DNA of 64,000 bases from Bilophila sp964369665. Lineage in GTDB: Bacteria; Desulfobacterota; Desulfovibrionia; Desulfovibrionales; Desulfovibrionaceae. Of this stretch, positions 37,886 through 47,912 are shown one piece after another. Position 1 is the first letter of the stretch; every line of letters starts with the position of its first letter. The notes below the pieces were generated by a model. That model was not told where the DNA came from. It saw nothing but the letters and a program-made list of their open reading frames with translations, and searched no databases. The translations under genes were made by a program, and so were the position numbers. The stretch lies in contig CAYJFS010000003.1 in assembly GCA_964369665.1 (NCBI GenBank), forward strand, positions 124,001 to 188,000, read 5' to 3'.

Positions 37886-40522
37886 ATGACCAACACAACT
37901 CTTCCCAAAGCCTATGAACCCAAAAAAATAGAAGACTATTGGATTAAATTCTGGAAAGAGCATGGTACATTTACCCCCAATATACAAGCTGAAAACGAAC
38001 CTTTTTGTATTGTTATTCCTCCACCAAATATCACTGGTGCTTTACACATGGGACATGCTGTAAATATTACAATACAAGATATTCTATGCCGTTATGCCAG
38101 ACAAAAAGGGAAAAATGTTTTGTGGATCCCTGGTACAGATCATGCTGGAATTGCTACACAAAACGCTGTTGAAAGGCACCTTGCAAAAGAAGGTTTATCA
38201 CGCCATGATCTTGGAAGAGAGGCTTTTATCCAACGTGTATGGAGCTGGCGTGAAGAATATGGTTCACGAATCCTTCAGCAAATCCAAAAGCTAGGGGCTT
38301 CTGTTGACTGGTCTCATGAACGTTTTACTATGGATGAAGGGCTCTCTAAGGCTGTATGTAAAGCTTTTGTTGATCTCTATAAACAAGGCTATATTTATAA
38401 AGATAAATATATTATTAATTGGTGTATCCGTTGTCATACAGCATTAGCAGATGATGAAGTCGTACATCAACCTCATGATGGAGAGCTTTATTATATAAAA
38501 TATCCCATTGAAAACTCTTCTGAATCACTTACTGTAGCCACAACACGACCAGAAACAATAGTAGCAGATACAGCTATCTGCATAAACCCTAAAGATACAA
38601 GATATACTAACTATATTGGTAAAAATGTCATTGTCCCTATTATGCATAGATCTGTCCCTATCATCGCAGATACATATGTTGATCCTTCTTTTGGGACTGG
38701 TGTTCTAAAAGTTACACCATGTCATGACAGCAATGACTGGCTTCTTGGTCATAAACACAATCTTTCTTTCATTCAATCCATAGACGACAAAGGCTGTATG
38801 AATGAAAATGCTGGACCCTATACTGGATTAACAAGAGAAAAAAGTCGAATAAAAATTCTAGAAGACTTAGAAAAACAAGGTTTTCTTATAAAGAAAGAAC
38901 CCCTACAAAATAGCTTAGGGCATTGTTATCGCTGTGACACAGTTATAGAACCTTATGTATCTGAGCAATGGTTTGTAGCAACAACAAAACTAGCTCCAAA
39001 AGCACGAGCTGCTATACCTAAACTTACTCAAATTTTTCCTGAAAACTGGATAAAAACTTATTATAACTGGTTAGATTCCATCAGAGACTGGTGTATTAGC
39101 CGACAAATTTGGTGGGGACATCGCATTCCAGTTTGGACCTGTTCTAGCTGTAAGGCTATTATCGTTGAAGAAACACAACCACAGGCATGTTCTTGTGGCA
39201 GCACAAACCTTATTCAAGAAGAAGACGTCCTTGACACTTGGTTCTCTTCAGCTATATGGCCTTTTAGTACACTTGGTTGGCCACAAAAAACACCAGAGCT
39301 TGAAAAATTCTATCCTACATCTGTCCTTGTTACAGGTTTTGATATTCTTTTCTTTTGGGTTGCCCGTATGATGATGTTTGGCATCCACTTCATGGATAAT
39401 ATCCCCTTTTATCATATTTATATTCATGCTTTAGTACGCGATGCTGAAGGGAAAAAAATGTCTAAATCTTCTGGAAACGTTATTGACCCTCTAAAAACTA
39501 TTAAAACCTATGGAACAGATGCTTTACGTTTTACACTTACATCATTTGCTACTATGGGAAGAGATATCCGATTATCTGAAGACAGAATAGAAGGTTATCG
39601 GCACTTTATAAACAAGCTCTGGAATGCCGCAAGATTTGCACTGATGAATCTTCCAGATGAAATAAACACTACCTGTACACTAGAAGCCATCACAGAACTT
39701 CATCATTGCTGGATCCTTCATAGACTTGAAGAGATAAAAATTGATGTTGATACAGCCATCAAAACATACTGCTTCAATGATGCAGCACAAATATTATATT
39801 CCTTTCTTTGGAATGAATTTTGTGACTGGTATTTAGAACTTATTAAACTTGATATGAAAGAAAAAACAGAAAAAAAAGAACAATCTCAATATATACTTTG
39901 GACAGTATTGCATGAACTCTTAATCCTTTTACATCCTATTATTCCTTTTATAACAAGTGAACTTTGGAAAGCACTACCTTCACATCAAAACACAGATATA
40001 TCCTGTGAACTTTTCCCACAAAAACGCTTACTATGTCTTAAACCAAAAGAAGCACAACAAATGATTTTTCTACAAGAAATAATCAGTGCTATCCGAACTA
40101 TCCGCTCAGAACTTACCATTGCTCCTGCATATAAACTTTCAGTACTCATTATTCATAATAATAAACAACAGCTACAAATTATACAAGAATATAGTCATGT
40201 CATTTCTACATTAGCACAACTAGAATACCTTATTCTTGAAACTCCACAAGAAATACCCAGGCTTTCTGCCCGTCAAATCGTTCAAGGATGTGAGGTTATT
40301 GTATACTTATCAGGAGCTATAGATATTGCTATTGAACTAAAACGTTTAGAAAAAGAGCAAAACAAAATAACAAAAGAGCTAGTTCTACTTACACAAAAAC
40401 TAGCAAACCCTAACTTTATTAATCGAGCACCTCAAGAACTTGTACAAAAGGAACGAAATCGTATTTTAGAACTAAAAAATACTCAAAAAAAACTTATTGA
40501 GCGAAAAAAACTTTTTCAATAA
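37886..40522 (+). CDS. valS: Valyl-tRNA synthetase
   Basis: An 878-residue class I synthetase. HMGH at 54-57 (HIGH motif), the editing domain CP1 around 190-330, DWCISRQIWWGHRIP in the core, KMSKS at 524-528, and a C-terminal coiled coil (about 815-878) that grips the tRNA. It charges tRNA-Val. Size and domain order match the family. It has its own promoter region, divergent from the BPL_N-like gene, with 99 bases between. Confidence 0.98.
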   Translation: MTNTTLPKAYEPKKIEDYWIKFWKEHGTFTPNIQAENEPFCIVIPPPNITGALHMGHAVNITIQDILCRYARQKGKNVLWIPGTDHAGIATQNAVERHLAKEGLSRHDLGREAFIQRVWSWREEYGSRILQQIQKLGASVDWSHERFTMDEGLSKAVCKAFVDLYKQGYIYKDKYIINWCIRCHTALADDEVVHQPHDGELYYIKYPIENSSESLTVATTRPETIVADTAICINPKDTRYTNYIGKNVIVPIMHRSVPIIADTYVDPSFGTGVLKVTPCHDSNDWLLGHKHNLSFIQSIDDKGCMNENAGPYTGLTREKSRIKILEDLEKQGFLIKKEPLQNSLGHCYRCDTVIEPYVSEQWFVATTKLAPKARAAIPKLTQIFPENWIKTYYNWLDSIRDWCISRQIWWGHRIPVWTCSSCKAIIVEETQPQACSCGSTNLIQEEDVLDTWFSSAIWPFSTLGWPQKTPELEKFYPTSVLVTGFDILFFWVARMMMFGIHFMDNIPFYHIYIHALVRDAEGKKMSKSSGNVIDPLKTIKTYGTDALRFTLTSFATMGRDIRLSEDRIEGYRHFINKLWNAARFALMNLPDEINTTCTLEAITELHHCWILHRLEEIKIDVDTAIKTYCFNDAAQILYSFLWNEFCDWYLELIKLDMKEKTEKKEQSQYILWTVLHELLILLHPIIPFITSELWKALPSHQNTDISCELFPQKRLLCLKPKEAQQMIFLQEIISAIRTIRSELTIAPAYKLSVLIIHNNKQQLQIIQEYSHVISTLAQLEYLILETPQEIPRLSARQIVQGCEVIVYLSGAIDIAIELKRLEKEQNKITKELVLLTQKLANPNFINRAPQELVQKERNRILELKNTQKKLIERKKLFQ

Positions 40523-40706
40523 AATATACATAGTGTTCTATATTATATCTATAAAAAGTAGATTATATAACTAATTTTTAATGTTTACTATTAACTAAAA
40601 ACAAATACTTATTTACAAAATAATTTATTATATCTAAAATACCTCTACTTTTTGTTAAACAACTTTTTACTCTGTAAAAAATATTAGATTTAAGGATAAA
40701 ATAATA

Positions 40707-43358
40707 ATGTCTGCAACTAAATACAAAAAAATATGCTCTACAATTTTTTTTATTTTATGTATTCTTAGCATAATAATGTCCTTCCCTACTCAAGGCTATG
40801 CTATAGATATATTTTTTAATGGTGAAAAAACAACTTTAACAGACATTAATCAGCCAAATGATACTTTTTTTGGTGGCTCTAATGGCCAACCTCCATATAC
40901 TTTACTAGGAGGAACAGACTTAACCTTAACTACACAAAATTTTGCTCAAAATGTTATTGATGCAGCTTATGGTGGTAGTTTTGCTCAAAATAATTCAGTT
41001 GTTATTAATGGTGATGTTCATCTTACAATTAATAATACTTTTGCCAACAACATAATTGGCGGCAATTTATCTACAGGTGGAGGAGATACGTCCATTCTTG
41101 GTTCCGTATACTTAAATATAAGCAATTCTACAGTTACTGGTTCTGTAAATGGTGCTGGTGTTAATAATAATGACGGTAGCTTAATTACTGGTTCACTGAA
41201 TATGTATCTTAATAACGTTACATGTGGTGATAGTATATATGCTATTCATGACATAGATGAAGGCCTTGGTAAACAAGGTGCTGTTGTGAATGGTGATATA
41301 AATATAACGATTGAAAACAGTACTGTTGCAAGGGACATCTCTATAGGATCTGATGACCATACTATTCCAATTATTGGTAATGCAACCCTTACACTTATAA
41401 ATACAACTGTGAATGGTAATATATCTGGTGTAGAGGAGAGTGACATTTATGGTGACCTTACCATGAATTTTTTGGATAACACAAATACTCATGGAGACAT
41501 TGATCTATCTATAGAAGGTAATTTGTATGGTAAAGCCCTTATTAATGTAAAAAATTCAACATTAGAGAATCTTTATTTAGCTCCATATAATCAAGGATCT
41601 TCAGCACAGATGGCTATAGCTAATGTTGAAGGAAGCGCTATCAATCTTCTAAGACTTGGTTCATCTGGAGATGGAACTCTAATAAATGGTATTGCAAATA
41701 TTTTTAAAGGTTCTACTATACAAAACCTTGAACTAGGCGCTCAACGTAATAATAGTAATACAGAGTATGCTGAAGCAAATATATATGGTGGTGAGGTTGT
41801 ACGACTTGCATTAGGAAGCGATGATGTAGCAGCACCACTAGCACACACAGGAACAGCTATTGTAAACATCTTTGGTGGAAAAGTTGATGATATCAGAATA
41901 CTAGCAGCAGACTCTACTACTATTAACTTTATGGAAGGAACAAAATCATATATTACTGGTGGTATAGAACCAGGAAATGTTAATAATCATGTACTTGATA
42001 GCCTTAACTTACATAAGCATGCTGAAACACATTGGGGAACAAACAGTAATCTATTTTTAGCTGTAGCAAGAAATATTACCCTATCTGGTAAACTATTTTA
42101 TCCTGCTAACGAAGGTACTATTATATCTATTGTTTCATCAAATAGTCTAACTTTGGATGGTGGTTTTGTTATCCCTGAGAACTTAATGCCAAATTCAAAT
42201 GCTCCAGTATTAGTTTTTACAAACGGACTAGGAAGACCTACGCTTACTATAAATAAACCTTTAACTGTAGTACTGAGTTATTCACCCCAGCTTCTTGGAG
42301 CTAATAATATTCCTTTAGCATTTGTTGTGCCTGATTTTTATTCACCAAATTTCTTTGAAAAACACAATACTACAGGTATCATTTGGAGTGATAGTGTTTT
42401 TGATGAAACTACTGGTGTTTGGTCGGTAACAAACATTCGACCATCTGAAGATTATTATGGTATTTCAGCTGCACGAGAAGCTTCCAACTGGCTCAGACAA
42501 CAACATATACTTAGTGTACAAAACCGTGCAAGTACTACACTAACCTTTGAAGATAAAGACAAAAGTGGCCTCTGGTTAGATGTTCAAGGTGGTCAAGAGA
42601 AACTTGACACTAAAGTTGGAAAATCAAAAATGCCTTGGACTATGGCTACATTAGGTTATGATTATCTACAAAAGTTTAATAATGACGTTAAAGCACTTTA
42701 TGGTATTAATGTTAGCTTTAGTAAAGGTAACAATAAATGGAAATCAGTAAATACAACTAAAAACGATATCATAATGGGCATAGTAAATGCTTATGTAGGT
42801 CTTAAGCATGAATCAGGTATTTATGGTACAGCTACTGCCCAATATACAGCAAGTAAAATAAAAACAAAGTCTTCAGGTTTTACAGCTGCTAACTATAAAT
42901 GGACAGAGAATATACCAACTGAAGCCTTAGAGCTTGGATGGAATTTTAGTCTTGCTGAAGGTCTTTCTATCACGCCTCGTGGACAAGTTATTTTTGAACA
43001 GTTATCTAAACATACCTTCAAACTTAGCCAAGATAATGATAAGGCTACCTTGAAGAAAAGTACTGTTATAACTACTGTTGCTGGAATCCATGCTGAATAT
43101 GATTTAGTTACAAATAGTTTACCTATAAGTATTGAGGCAGGTGTTGATTGGATTCAAGGTGTTTCTGGTGATTTTGCTGCTAACTCAAGAACGTTAGACC
43201 TTACTTTTAAAGATAAAAATGATAGTAGTGTAATCCGAACATCTTTAAGCATCAATACACAAATTACAGAGGACATTCATTGTTCTTTAAGTGGTTTTAT
43301 TGATGCTGGACATGATAAAGGTGCTGGTGGTCAACTGAGCGCTACTTATAAATTCTAG
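40707..43358 (+). CDS. Autotransporter (type V secreted) protein, copy A
   Basis: An 883-residue outer-membrane protein. The signal peptide ends near YA-ID around residue 33. A repetitive beta-helix passenger rich in Asn, Thr, Gly and Ser follows (about 34-590), with recurrent NGDxxxTIxN and GSxxLxxxN patterns. A C-terminal translocator barrel (about 605-883) ends in YKF, the usual aromatic terminal residue. It resembles the autotransporter known as LatA in Lawsonia (from memory). It has a convergent paralogue at 43957-46599 with an almost identical barrel end. AAGGA precedes the ATG; no tandem repeats lie in its leader. Confidence 0.92.
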   Translation: MSATKYKKICSTIFFILCILSIIMSFPTQGYAIDIFFNGEKTTLTDINQPNDTFFGGSNGQPPYTLLGGTDLTLTTQNFAQNVIDAAYGGSFAQNNSVVINGDVHLTINNTFANNIIGGNLSTGGGDTSILGSVYLNISNSTVTGSVNGAGVNNNDGSLITGSLNMYLNNVTCGDSIYAIHDIDEGLGKQGAVVNGDINITIENSTVARDISIGSDDHTIPIIGNATLTLINTTVNGNISGVEESDIYGDLTMNFLDNTNTHGDIDLSIEGNLYGKALINVKNSTLENLYLAPYNQGSSAQMAIANVEGSAINLLRLGSSGDGTLINGIANIFKGSTIQNLELGAQRNNSNTEYAEANIYGGEVVRLALGSDDVAAPLAHTGTAIVNIFGGKVDDIRILAADSTTINFMEGTKSYITGGIEPGNVNNHVLDSLNLHKHAETHWGTNSNLFLAVARNITLSGKLFYPANEGTIISIVSSNSLTLDGGFVIPENLMPNSNAPVLVFTNGLGRPTLTINKPLTVVLSYSPQLLGANNIPLAFVVPDFYSPNFFEKHNTTGIIWSDSVFDETTGVWSVTNIRPSEDYYGISAAREASNWLRQQHILSVQNRASTTLTFEDKDKSGLWLDVQGGQEKLDTKVGKSKMPWTMATLGYDYLQKFNNDVKALYGINVSFSKGNNKWKSVNTTKNDIIMGIVNAYVGLKHESGIYGTATAQYTASKIKTKSSGFTAANYKWTENIPTEALELGWNFSLAEGLSITPRGQVIFEQLSKHTFKLSQDNDKATLKKSTVITTVAGIHAEYDLVTNSLPISIEAGVDWIQGVSGDFAANSRTLDLTFKDKNDSSVIRTSLSINTQITEDIHCSLSGFIDAGHDKGAGGQLSATYKF

Positions 43359-43375
43359 TTATTATAAAAATTATT

Positions 43376-43422
43376 ATGGATGTTAGCTGTTAATCATTTT
43401 CAGAAATATAGCTAACATCCAT
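43376..43422 (+). terminator. Hairpin after autotransporter A
   Basis: A perfect 13-bp stem (43376-43388 with 43410-43422) with a 21-base loop, 17 bases after the stop codon. It is followed by only a short T stretch, so termination efficiency is uncertain. Confidence 0.6.
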
Positions 43423-43540
43423 TTGGTTAAAGATTTAATGAGATGAGTAGGAAATAAAATTTAATTATAAATCTGTATATTTTTTAATATGTTTTTTATT
43501 TTCAAATTTTTCGTTTGTTTAAAACTTGCTGTTACAGGTT

Positions 43541-43901
43541 AAATGTAAAAAATTCAACATTACAGAATCTTTATTTAGCTCCATATAATCAAGGATTTTC
43601 AACACAGATGGCTATAGCTAATGTTGAAGGAAGCACTATCAATCTTCTAAGAGTTGGCTCATTTAGAGATGGAACTCTAATACATGGTACTGCAAATATT
43701 TTTAAAGATTCTACTATACAAAATCTTGAACTAGGTTCTCTAGATTGTAGTATTACAGAGTATGCTGAAGCAAATATAAATATACATGGTGGTGAGGTTG
43801 TACGACTTGTATTAGGAAGCGATGATGTAGCAGCACCAGCAGCACATACTGGAACAGCTCTTGTAAACATCTATGGCAGACTCTACTACTATTAACTTAA
43901 T
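43541..43901 (+). pseudogene. Truncated autotransporter passenger fragment (third copy)
   Basis: This segment translates to about 115 residues homologous to residues near 283-400 of both flanking autotransporters, starting at NVKNSTLQNLYLAP. It has no signal peptide, no barrel and no proper start. An in-frame two-residue insertion is seen (NINIHGG for NIYGG/NIHGG), and after NIYG a deletion of about 40 bases relative to the full copies shifts the frame to a stop at 43893. The sequence alternates between A-like and B-like blocks, which points to recombination. It could be decay debris or a silent donor cassette. Confidence 0.85.
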
Positions 43902-43912
43902 GTTTTTTAGAT

Positions 43913-43946
43913 ATAGAAATAGCTAGGATATCCTAGCTATTTCTAT
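43913..43946. terminator. 34-base perfect palindrome between fragment and autotransporter B
   Basis: Bases 43913-43929 are the exact reverse complement of 43930-43946. It is 10 bases from the stop codon of the leftward autotransporter and just after the fragment. It may serve as a terminator for either, although no strong U-run follows on the minus strand. Confidence 0.6.
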
Positions 43947-43956
43947 CATTTTGATA

Positions 43957-46599
43957 TTAAAATTTATAAGTAGCGTTCAGTTGACCACCAGCACCTTTAT
44001 CATGTCCAGCATCAATAAAACCACTTAAAGAACAATGAATGTCCTCTGTAATTTGTGTATTGATGCTTAAAGATGTTCGGATTACACTACTATCATTTTT
44101 ATCTTTAAAAGTAAGGTCTAACGTTCTTGAGTTAGCAGCAAAATCACCAGAAACACCTTGAATCCAATCAACACCTGCCTCAATACTTATAGGTAAACTA
44201 TTTGTAACTAAATCATATTCAGCATGGATTCCAGCAACAGTAGTTATAACAGTACTTTTCTTCAAGGTAGCCTTATCATTATCTTGGCTAAGTTTGAAGG
44301 TATGTTTAGATAACTGTTCAAAAATAACTTGTCCACGAGGCGTGATAGAAAGACCTTCAGCAAGACTAAAATTCCATCCAAGCTCTAAGGCTTCTGTTGG
44401 TATGTTCTCTGTCCATTTATAACTAGAAGATGTAAAGCCTGAAGACTTACTCTTTATTTTACTTGCTGTATATTGGGCAGTAGCTGTACCATAGACACCA
44501 GATACATGCTCAAGACCTATATAAGCATTTACTATGCCCATTATGATATTATTTTTAGTTCTATTTACTGATTTCCATTTATTGTTACCTCTACTAAAGC
44601 TAAAATTAAGACCATAAAGTGCTTTGACGTCATTAAACTTTTGTAGATAATCATAACCTAACGTAGCCATAGTCCAAGGCATTTTTGATTTTCCAACTTT
44701 AGAATCAAGTTTTTCATAACCACCTTGAACATCTAACCAGAGGCCACTTTTGTTTTTACTTTTAGAGGTCAGTGTCATACTTGCACGATTTTGTACACTA
44801 AGTATATGTTGTTGTCTGAGCCAGTTGGAAGCTTCTCGTGCAGCTGAAATACCATAATAATCTTCAGATGGTCGAATGTTTGTTACCGACCAAACACCAG
44901 TAGTTTCATCAAAAACACTATCACTCCAAATGATACCTGTAGTATTGTGTTTTTCAAAGAAATTTGGTGAATAAAACTCAGGCACAACAAATGCTACAGG
45001 AATATTATTAGCTCCAAGAAGCTGAGGTGAATAACTCAATACTATAGTTAAAGGTTTATTTATAGTAAGCGTAGGTATACTTCCTGCTATGTTTGTAAAA
45101 ACTAGTGCTGGAGCATCTGCAGTTGGCATTAAATTCTCAGGGACAACAAAACCACCATCTATTATTAGCTTCTCTGATATGCTAAGAGCTACTTCACTGT
45201 TTTCACTGGCAGGATAAAATAATGCTCCTGATAAGGTAACATTTTTTGCTTCAGCTAAAAATAGATTGCCACTTGTTCCCCAATGTGTTTCAGCATGCTT
45301 ATGTATGTTAAGGGTATCAAGTACATGGTTATTAGCATTCCCTGATCTTATACCACCAGTAATATGTGATTTTGTTCCTTTCATAAGGTTAATAGTAGTA
45401 GAGTCTGCTGCTAGTATGCTTATATCATTAACCGTTCCACCATAAATGTTTACAATAGCTGTTCCAGTATGTGCTGCTGGTGCTACTACATCATTGCTTC
45501 CTAATACAAGTCGTACAACCTCACCACCATGTATATTCGCTTCAGCATAGTTTGTAATACTATTATCTTGAGAACCTAATTCAAGGCTTTGTATAGTAGA
45601 GCCTTTTAAAATATTTGCAACACCATGTATTAGGGTTCCACTTTCAAATGAGCCAAGCCTTAGAAGATTGATAGAGCTTTCTTCAATGTTAGCTATAGCC
45701 ATCTGTGCTGAAAATCCTTGATTATCTGGAGCTAAAAAAAGTCTACTTAGTGTTGATTTTTTTACATTAATAAGGGCTTTTCCATATACATTACCACCTA
45801 TAGATAAAATAGTATCTCGACGAACATTTGTGTTATTCAAAAAATTCATAGTAAGGTTACCATAAATGTCGCTATTCCATCCACCAATGACATCCCGATC
45901 TACAGTTGTATTTATGAGTGTAAGTGTTGCATTACCAACAATTGGAATATTATGGTTATTAGATCCTATAGAAATCTCCCCTGTAATATTACTGTTTTCA
46001 ATTGTCATATTTATATCACCATTCACAACAGCACCTTGATTACCAAGGCCTCTATTTGCTCCAGCAATACCAACTACATTACCATTACATGTAACATTAT
46101 TAAGATACATGTTCAGTGAGCCAGAAACTAAGGCGCCAGCATTACTAAAGCCAGCACCTCTTATAAGACCATTAACTGTAGAATTTCTTATATCTAAGTA
46201 TATAGAACCAAGGATGAACGTATCTCCTCCACCTACACCTATAGATAAACTGCCGCCACTTATTTGTTGGGCAAGAGTATTATTAACTGTAAGCTTAACA
46301 TCACCATTAATAACACTTGAATTATTTTGAGCTAAACTACCACCATAAGCTGCTTCAATAATATTTTGACCAAGGCTTTGTGTAGTCAAGGTTAAGTCTG
46401 TTCCTCCTATTACACTATATGGAGGTTGGCTATTAGAACCACCAAAAAAACGATCATTTGGCTGATTAATGTCTGTTAAAGTTGTTTTTTCACCATTAAA
46501 AAATCTATCTATAGCATAGCTTTGAGTAGGTAATAACATTGTTATGCTTAGAATACATAAAATAAAAAATAGGATATGTTTTTTCTTGTAGTATGACAT
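43957..46599 (-). CDS. Autotransporter (type V secreted) protein, copy B
   Basis: An 880-residue paralogue of copy A with the same order: signal peptide (ending SYA-ID near residue 30), Asn/Gly/Ser-rich beta-helix passenger, and C-terminal barrel ending YKF. The last roughly 150 residues differ from A at a single position near the end (LNATYKF for LSATYKF), while the passenger has many substitutions and small indels. Its leader is made of 24-base tandem repeats that reach the start codon; each repeat carries GGAAGG, which can serve as ribosome-binding site. The upstream sequence is broken by 100 Ns. Confidence 0.92.
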   Translation of the reverse strand: MSYYKKKHILFFILCILSITMLLPTQSYAIDRFFNGEKTTLTDINQPNDRFFGGSNSQPPYSVIGGTDLTLTTQSLGQNIIEAAYGGSLAQNNSSVINGDVKLTVNNTLAQQISGGSLSIGVGGGDTFILGSIYLDIRNSTVNGLIRGAGFSNAGALVSGSLNMYLNNVTCNGNVVGIAGANRGLGNQGAVVNGDINMTIENSNITGEISIGSNNHNIPIVGNATLTLINTTVDRDVIGGWNSDIYGNLTMNFLNNTNVRRDTILSIGGNVYGKALINVKKSTLSRLFLAPDNQGFSAQMAIANIEESSINLLRLGSFESGTLIHGVANILKGSTIQSLELGSQDNSITNYAEANIHGGEVVRLVLGSNDVVAPAAHTGTAIVNIYGGTVNDISILAADSTTINLMKGTKSHITGGIRSGNANNHVLDTLNIHKHAETHWGTSGNLFLAEAKNVTLSGALFYPASENSEVALSISEKLIIDGGFVVPENLMPTADAPALVFTNIAGSIPTLTINKPLTIVLSYSPQLLGANNIPVAFVVPEFYSPNFFEKHNTTGIIWSDSVFDETTGVWSVTNIRPSEDYYGISAAREASNWLRQQHILSVQNRASMTLTSKSKNKSGLWLDVQGGYEKLDSKVGKSKMPWTMATLGYDYLQKFNDVKALYGLNFSFSRGNNKWKSVNRTKNNIIMGIVNAYIGLEHVSGVYGTATAQYTASKIKSKSSGFTSSSYKWTENIPTEALELGWNFSLAEGLSITPRGQVIFEQLSKHTFKLSQDNDKATLKKSTVITTVAGIHAEYDLVTNSLPISIEAGVDWIQGVSGDFAANSRTLDLTFKDKNDSSVIRTSLSINTQITEDIHCSLSGFIDAGHDKGAGGQLNATYKF

Positions 46600-46783
46600 T
46601 AAAAAAATTTTTCCTTCCTTAATTAAAAAAATTTTTCCTTNNNNNNNNNNNNNNNNNNNNNNNNNNNNNNNNNNNNNNNNNNNNNNNNNNNNNNNNNNNN
46701 NNNNNNNNNNNNNNNNNNNNNNNNNNNNNNNNNNNNNNNNATTAAAAAAATTTTTCCTTCCTTAATTAAAAAAATTTTTCCTT
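46598..46783. repeat. 24-bp tandem repeats with assembly gap in leader of autotransporter B
   Basis: The repeat unit is 24 bases (plus strand ATTA6, T5, CCTTCCTTA). Before the gap there is one full unit (46598-46621) and 19 bases of a second (46622-46640); after it one full unit (46741-46764) and 19 bases of another (46765-46783). Bases 46641-46740 are N, a round 100 that usually means unknown length. The true number of units is therefore unknown. On the minus strand the unit contains AAGGAAGG about 12 bases before the ATG. Confidence 0.95.
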
Positions 46784-46812
46784 ATATTACTATATAAATA
46801 ATTGTTTTGCAA
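46784..46812 (-). promoter_or_regulatory. Possible promoter of autotransporter B
   Basis: On the minus strand TTGCAA (46807-46812), 17 bases, TAATAT (46784-46789), directly abutting the tandem repeats. Transcription would start inside the repeats, making them the 5' leader. The match is moderate (4 of 6 in each box) in an AT-rich background. Confidence 0.4.
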
Positions 46813-47357
46813 ATAAATTTTGCTAGATACATAAAATCAACATTTTAAAAAACGATATTTTATAAAATTTTTTACTTTCATAAAAGTAAAAACCTCTTTT
46901 CATACACTATATCAAAAATGCATAAAAACTAAACCTATCTTTTAGTAGTTCTAACAAAAATCTAACCAACTAAAGTCTTTCTCTAAATTATAAAAGAATA
47001 AATTTACTAAACGAAAATTTACATTTGAATCCCTACTTCAATGTATTTCCAGCTTGATCCATACCTATTTTTACTTCTTGTTGGATCAAAAGTGTATTGA
47101 CAACAGTTCGCCATAAAAAAGAGCTGTCTCTTTAGAGTATTTATAGTTGTATACTCTTTCTTTGTTGAAAAAAATCGTCTATAGAATCCAATTTCTTTAA
47201 CTATAACTAAAAAGACACTTGAGATTAAACAACATATGTATGTAAAACATATTTAAAAAACAAAAAGATTTTACTCTAAAACATTCTTTACATGCTCTAT
47301 AACAAACTTTTTTAATTTCATTAATACGTCACAAACTTTTCTTCCTTTCTAACTTTA
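46813..47357. other. Non-coding region upstream of hypothetical gene
   Basis: About 550 bases, AT-rich, with no ORF that looks real and no recognised RNA. Short T-runs are frequent. It separates the autotransporter locus from the downstream gene. Confidence 0.5.
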
Positions 47358-47386
47358 TTGACAAAATATATTCTTATATCTATGCT
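47358..47386 (+). promoter_or_regulatory. Sigma-70-type promoter of the 47441 gene
   Basis: Perfect TTGACA (47358-47363), 17 bases, then TATGCT (47381-47386), 55 bases ahead of the ATG. Use as promoter is inference. Confidence 0.6.
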
Positions 47387-47440
47387 ATATCATAACCTAA
47401 TAATCATAACAATTATAATCCTAAAATATAGGGAGTATAC

Positions 47441-47827
47441 ATGCCTGAGAATATACACCAAGATGGTCTTGAAGACGTTGTTCTACAGCTAGATAATGGT
47501 GTAAGATTATCCTTTTTAGGTAGACAGTTTGCTGGCGGTTCTTGGTACGATGAAGAAACCAATGTCCTTACACGTCAAAATCTTTATGTTACTGATTCTG
47601 GAGAACACATCTACTCTATAACATCTGGAGATGGACAAAAAAAAAGCCGTAGAGCATACCGTGTTGTCCTTCATGGAGAGCAATGTACTATTCATGATGG
47701 TCGTACAGAAATTACTCTTGAATTAGAAATGCTTATGTTAGCAGTTAAAGCCCTTACTGGCATAGAAAAATCTGAAGCACCATCATTAGAAATGATAGAG
47801 GAAATATTACGTGCAGCAAATGCCTAG
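47441..47827 (+). CDS. Conserved hypothetical protein
   Basis: A 128-residue soluble protein with no signal peptide or membrane helix. The N-terminal two thirds are beta-rich (VVLQLDNGVRLSFLGRQFAG, LYVTDSGEHIYSI) and the C-terminus is helical and acidic. I do not recognise the family; it looks like a protein kept in Desulfovibrio relatives. A good sigma-70 promoter, GGGAG before the ATG, and a terminator after it show a single-gene transcript. Confidence 0.75.
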   Translation: MPENIHQDGLEDVVLQLDNGVRLSFLGRQFAGGSWYDEETNVLTRQNLYVTDSGEHIYSITSGDGQKKSRRAYRVVLHGEQCTIHDGRTEITLELEMLMLAVKALTGIEKSEAPSLEMIEEILRAANA

Positions 47828-47912
47828 TGCCTACTAATATATATCTTCATTACATTGCTATTATAGCTAAAAATAATGTATCATTCTTTATGAAAAGGAA
47901 TTAAAAATTAGT

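Noticed and set aside
46598..46783. CRISPR array
   Set aside because: Units abut without spacers and no cas gene is present; it is a plain tandem repeat.
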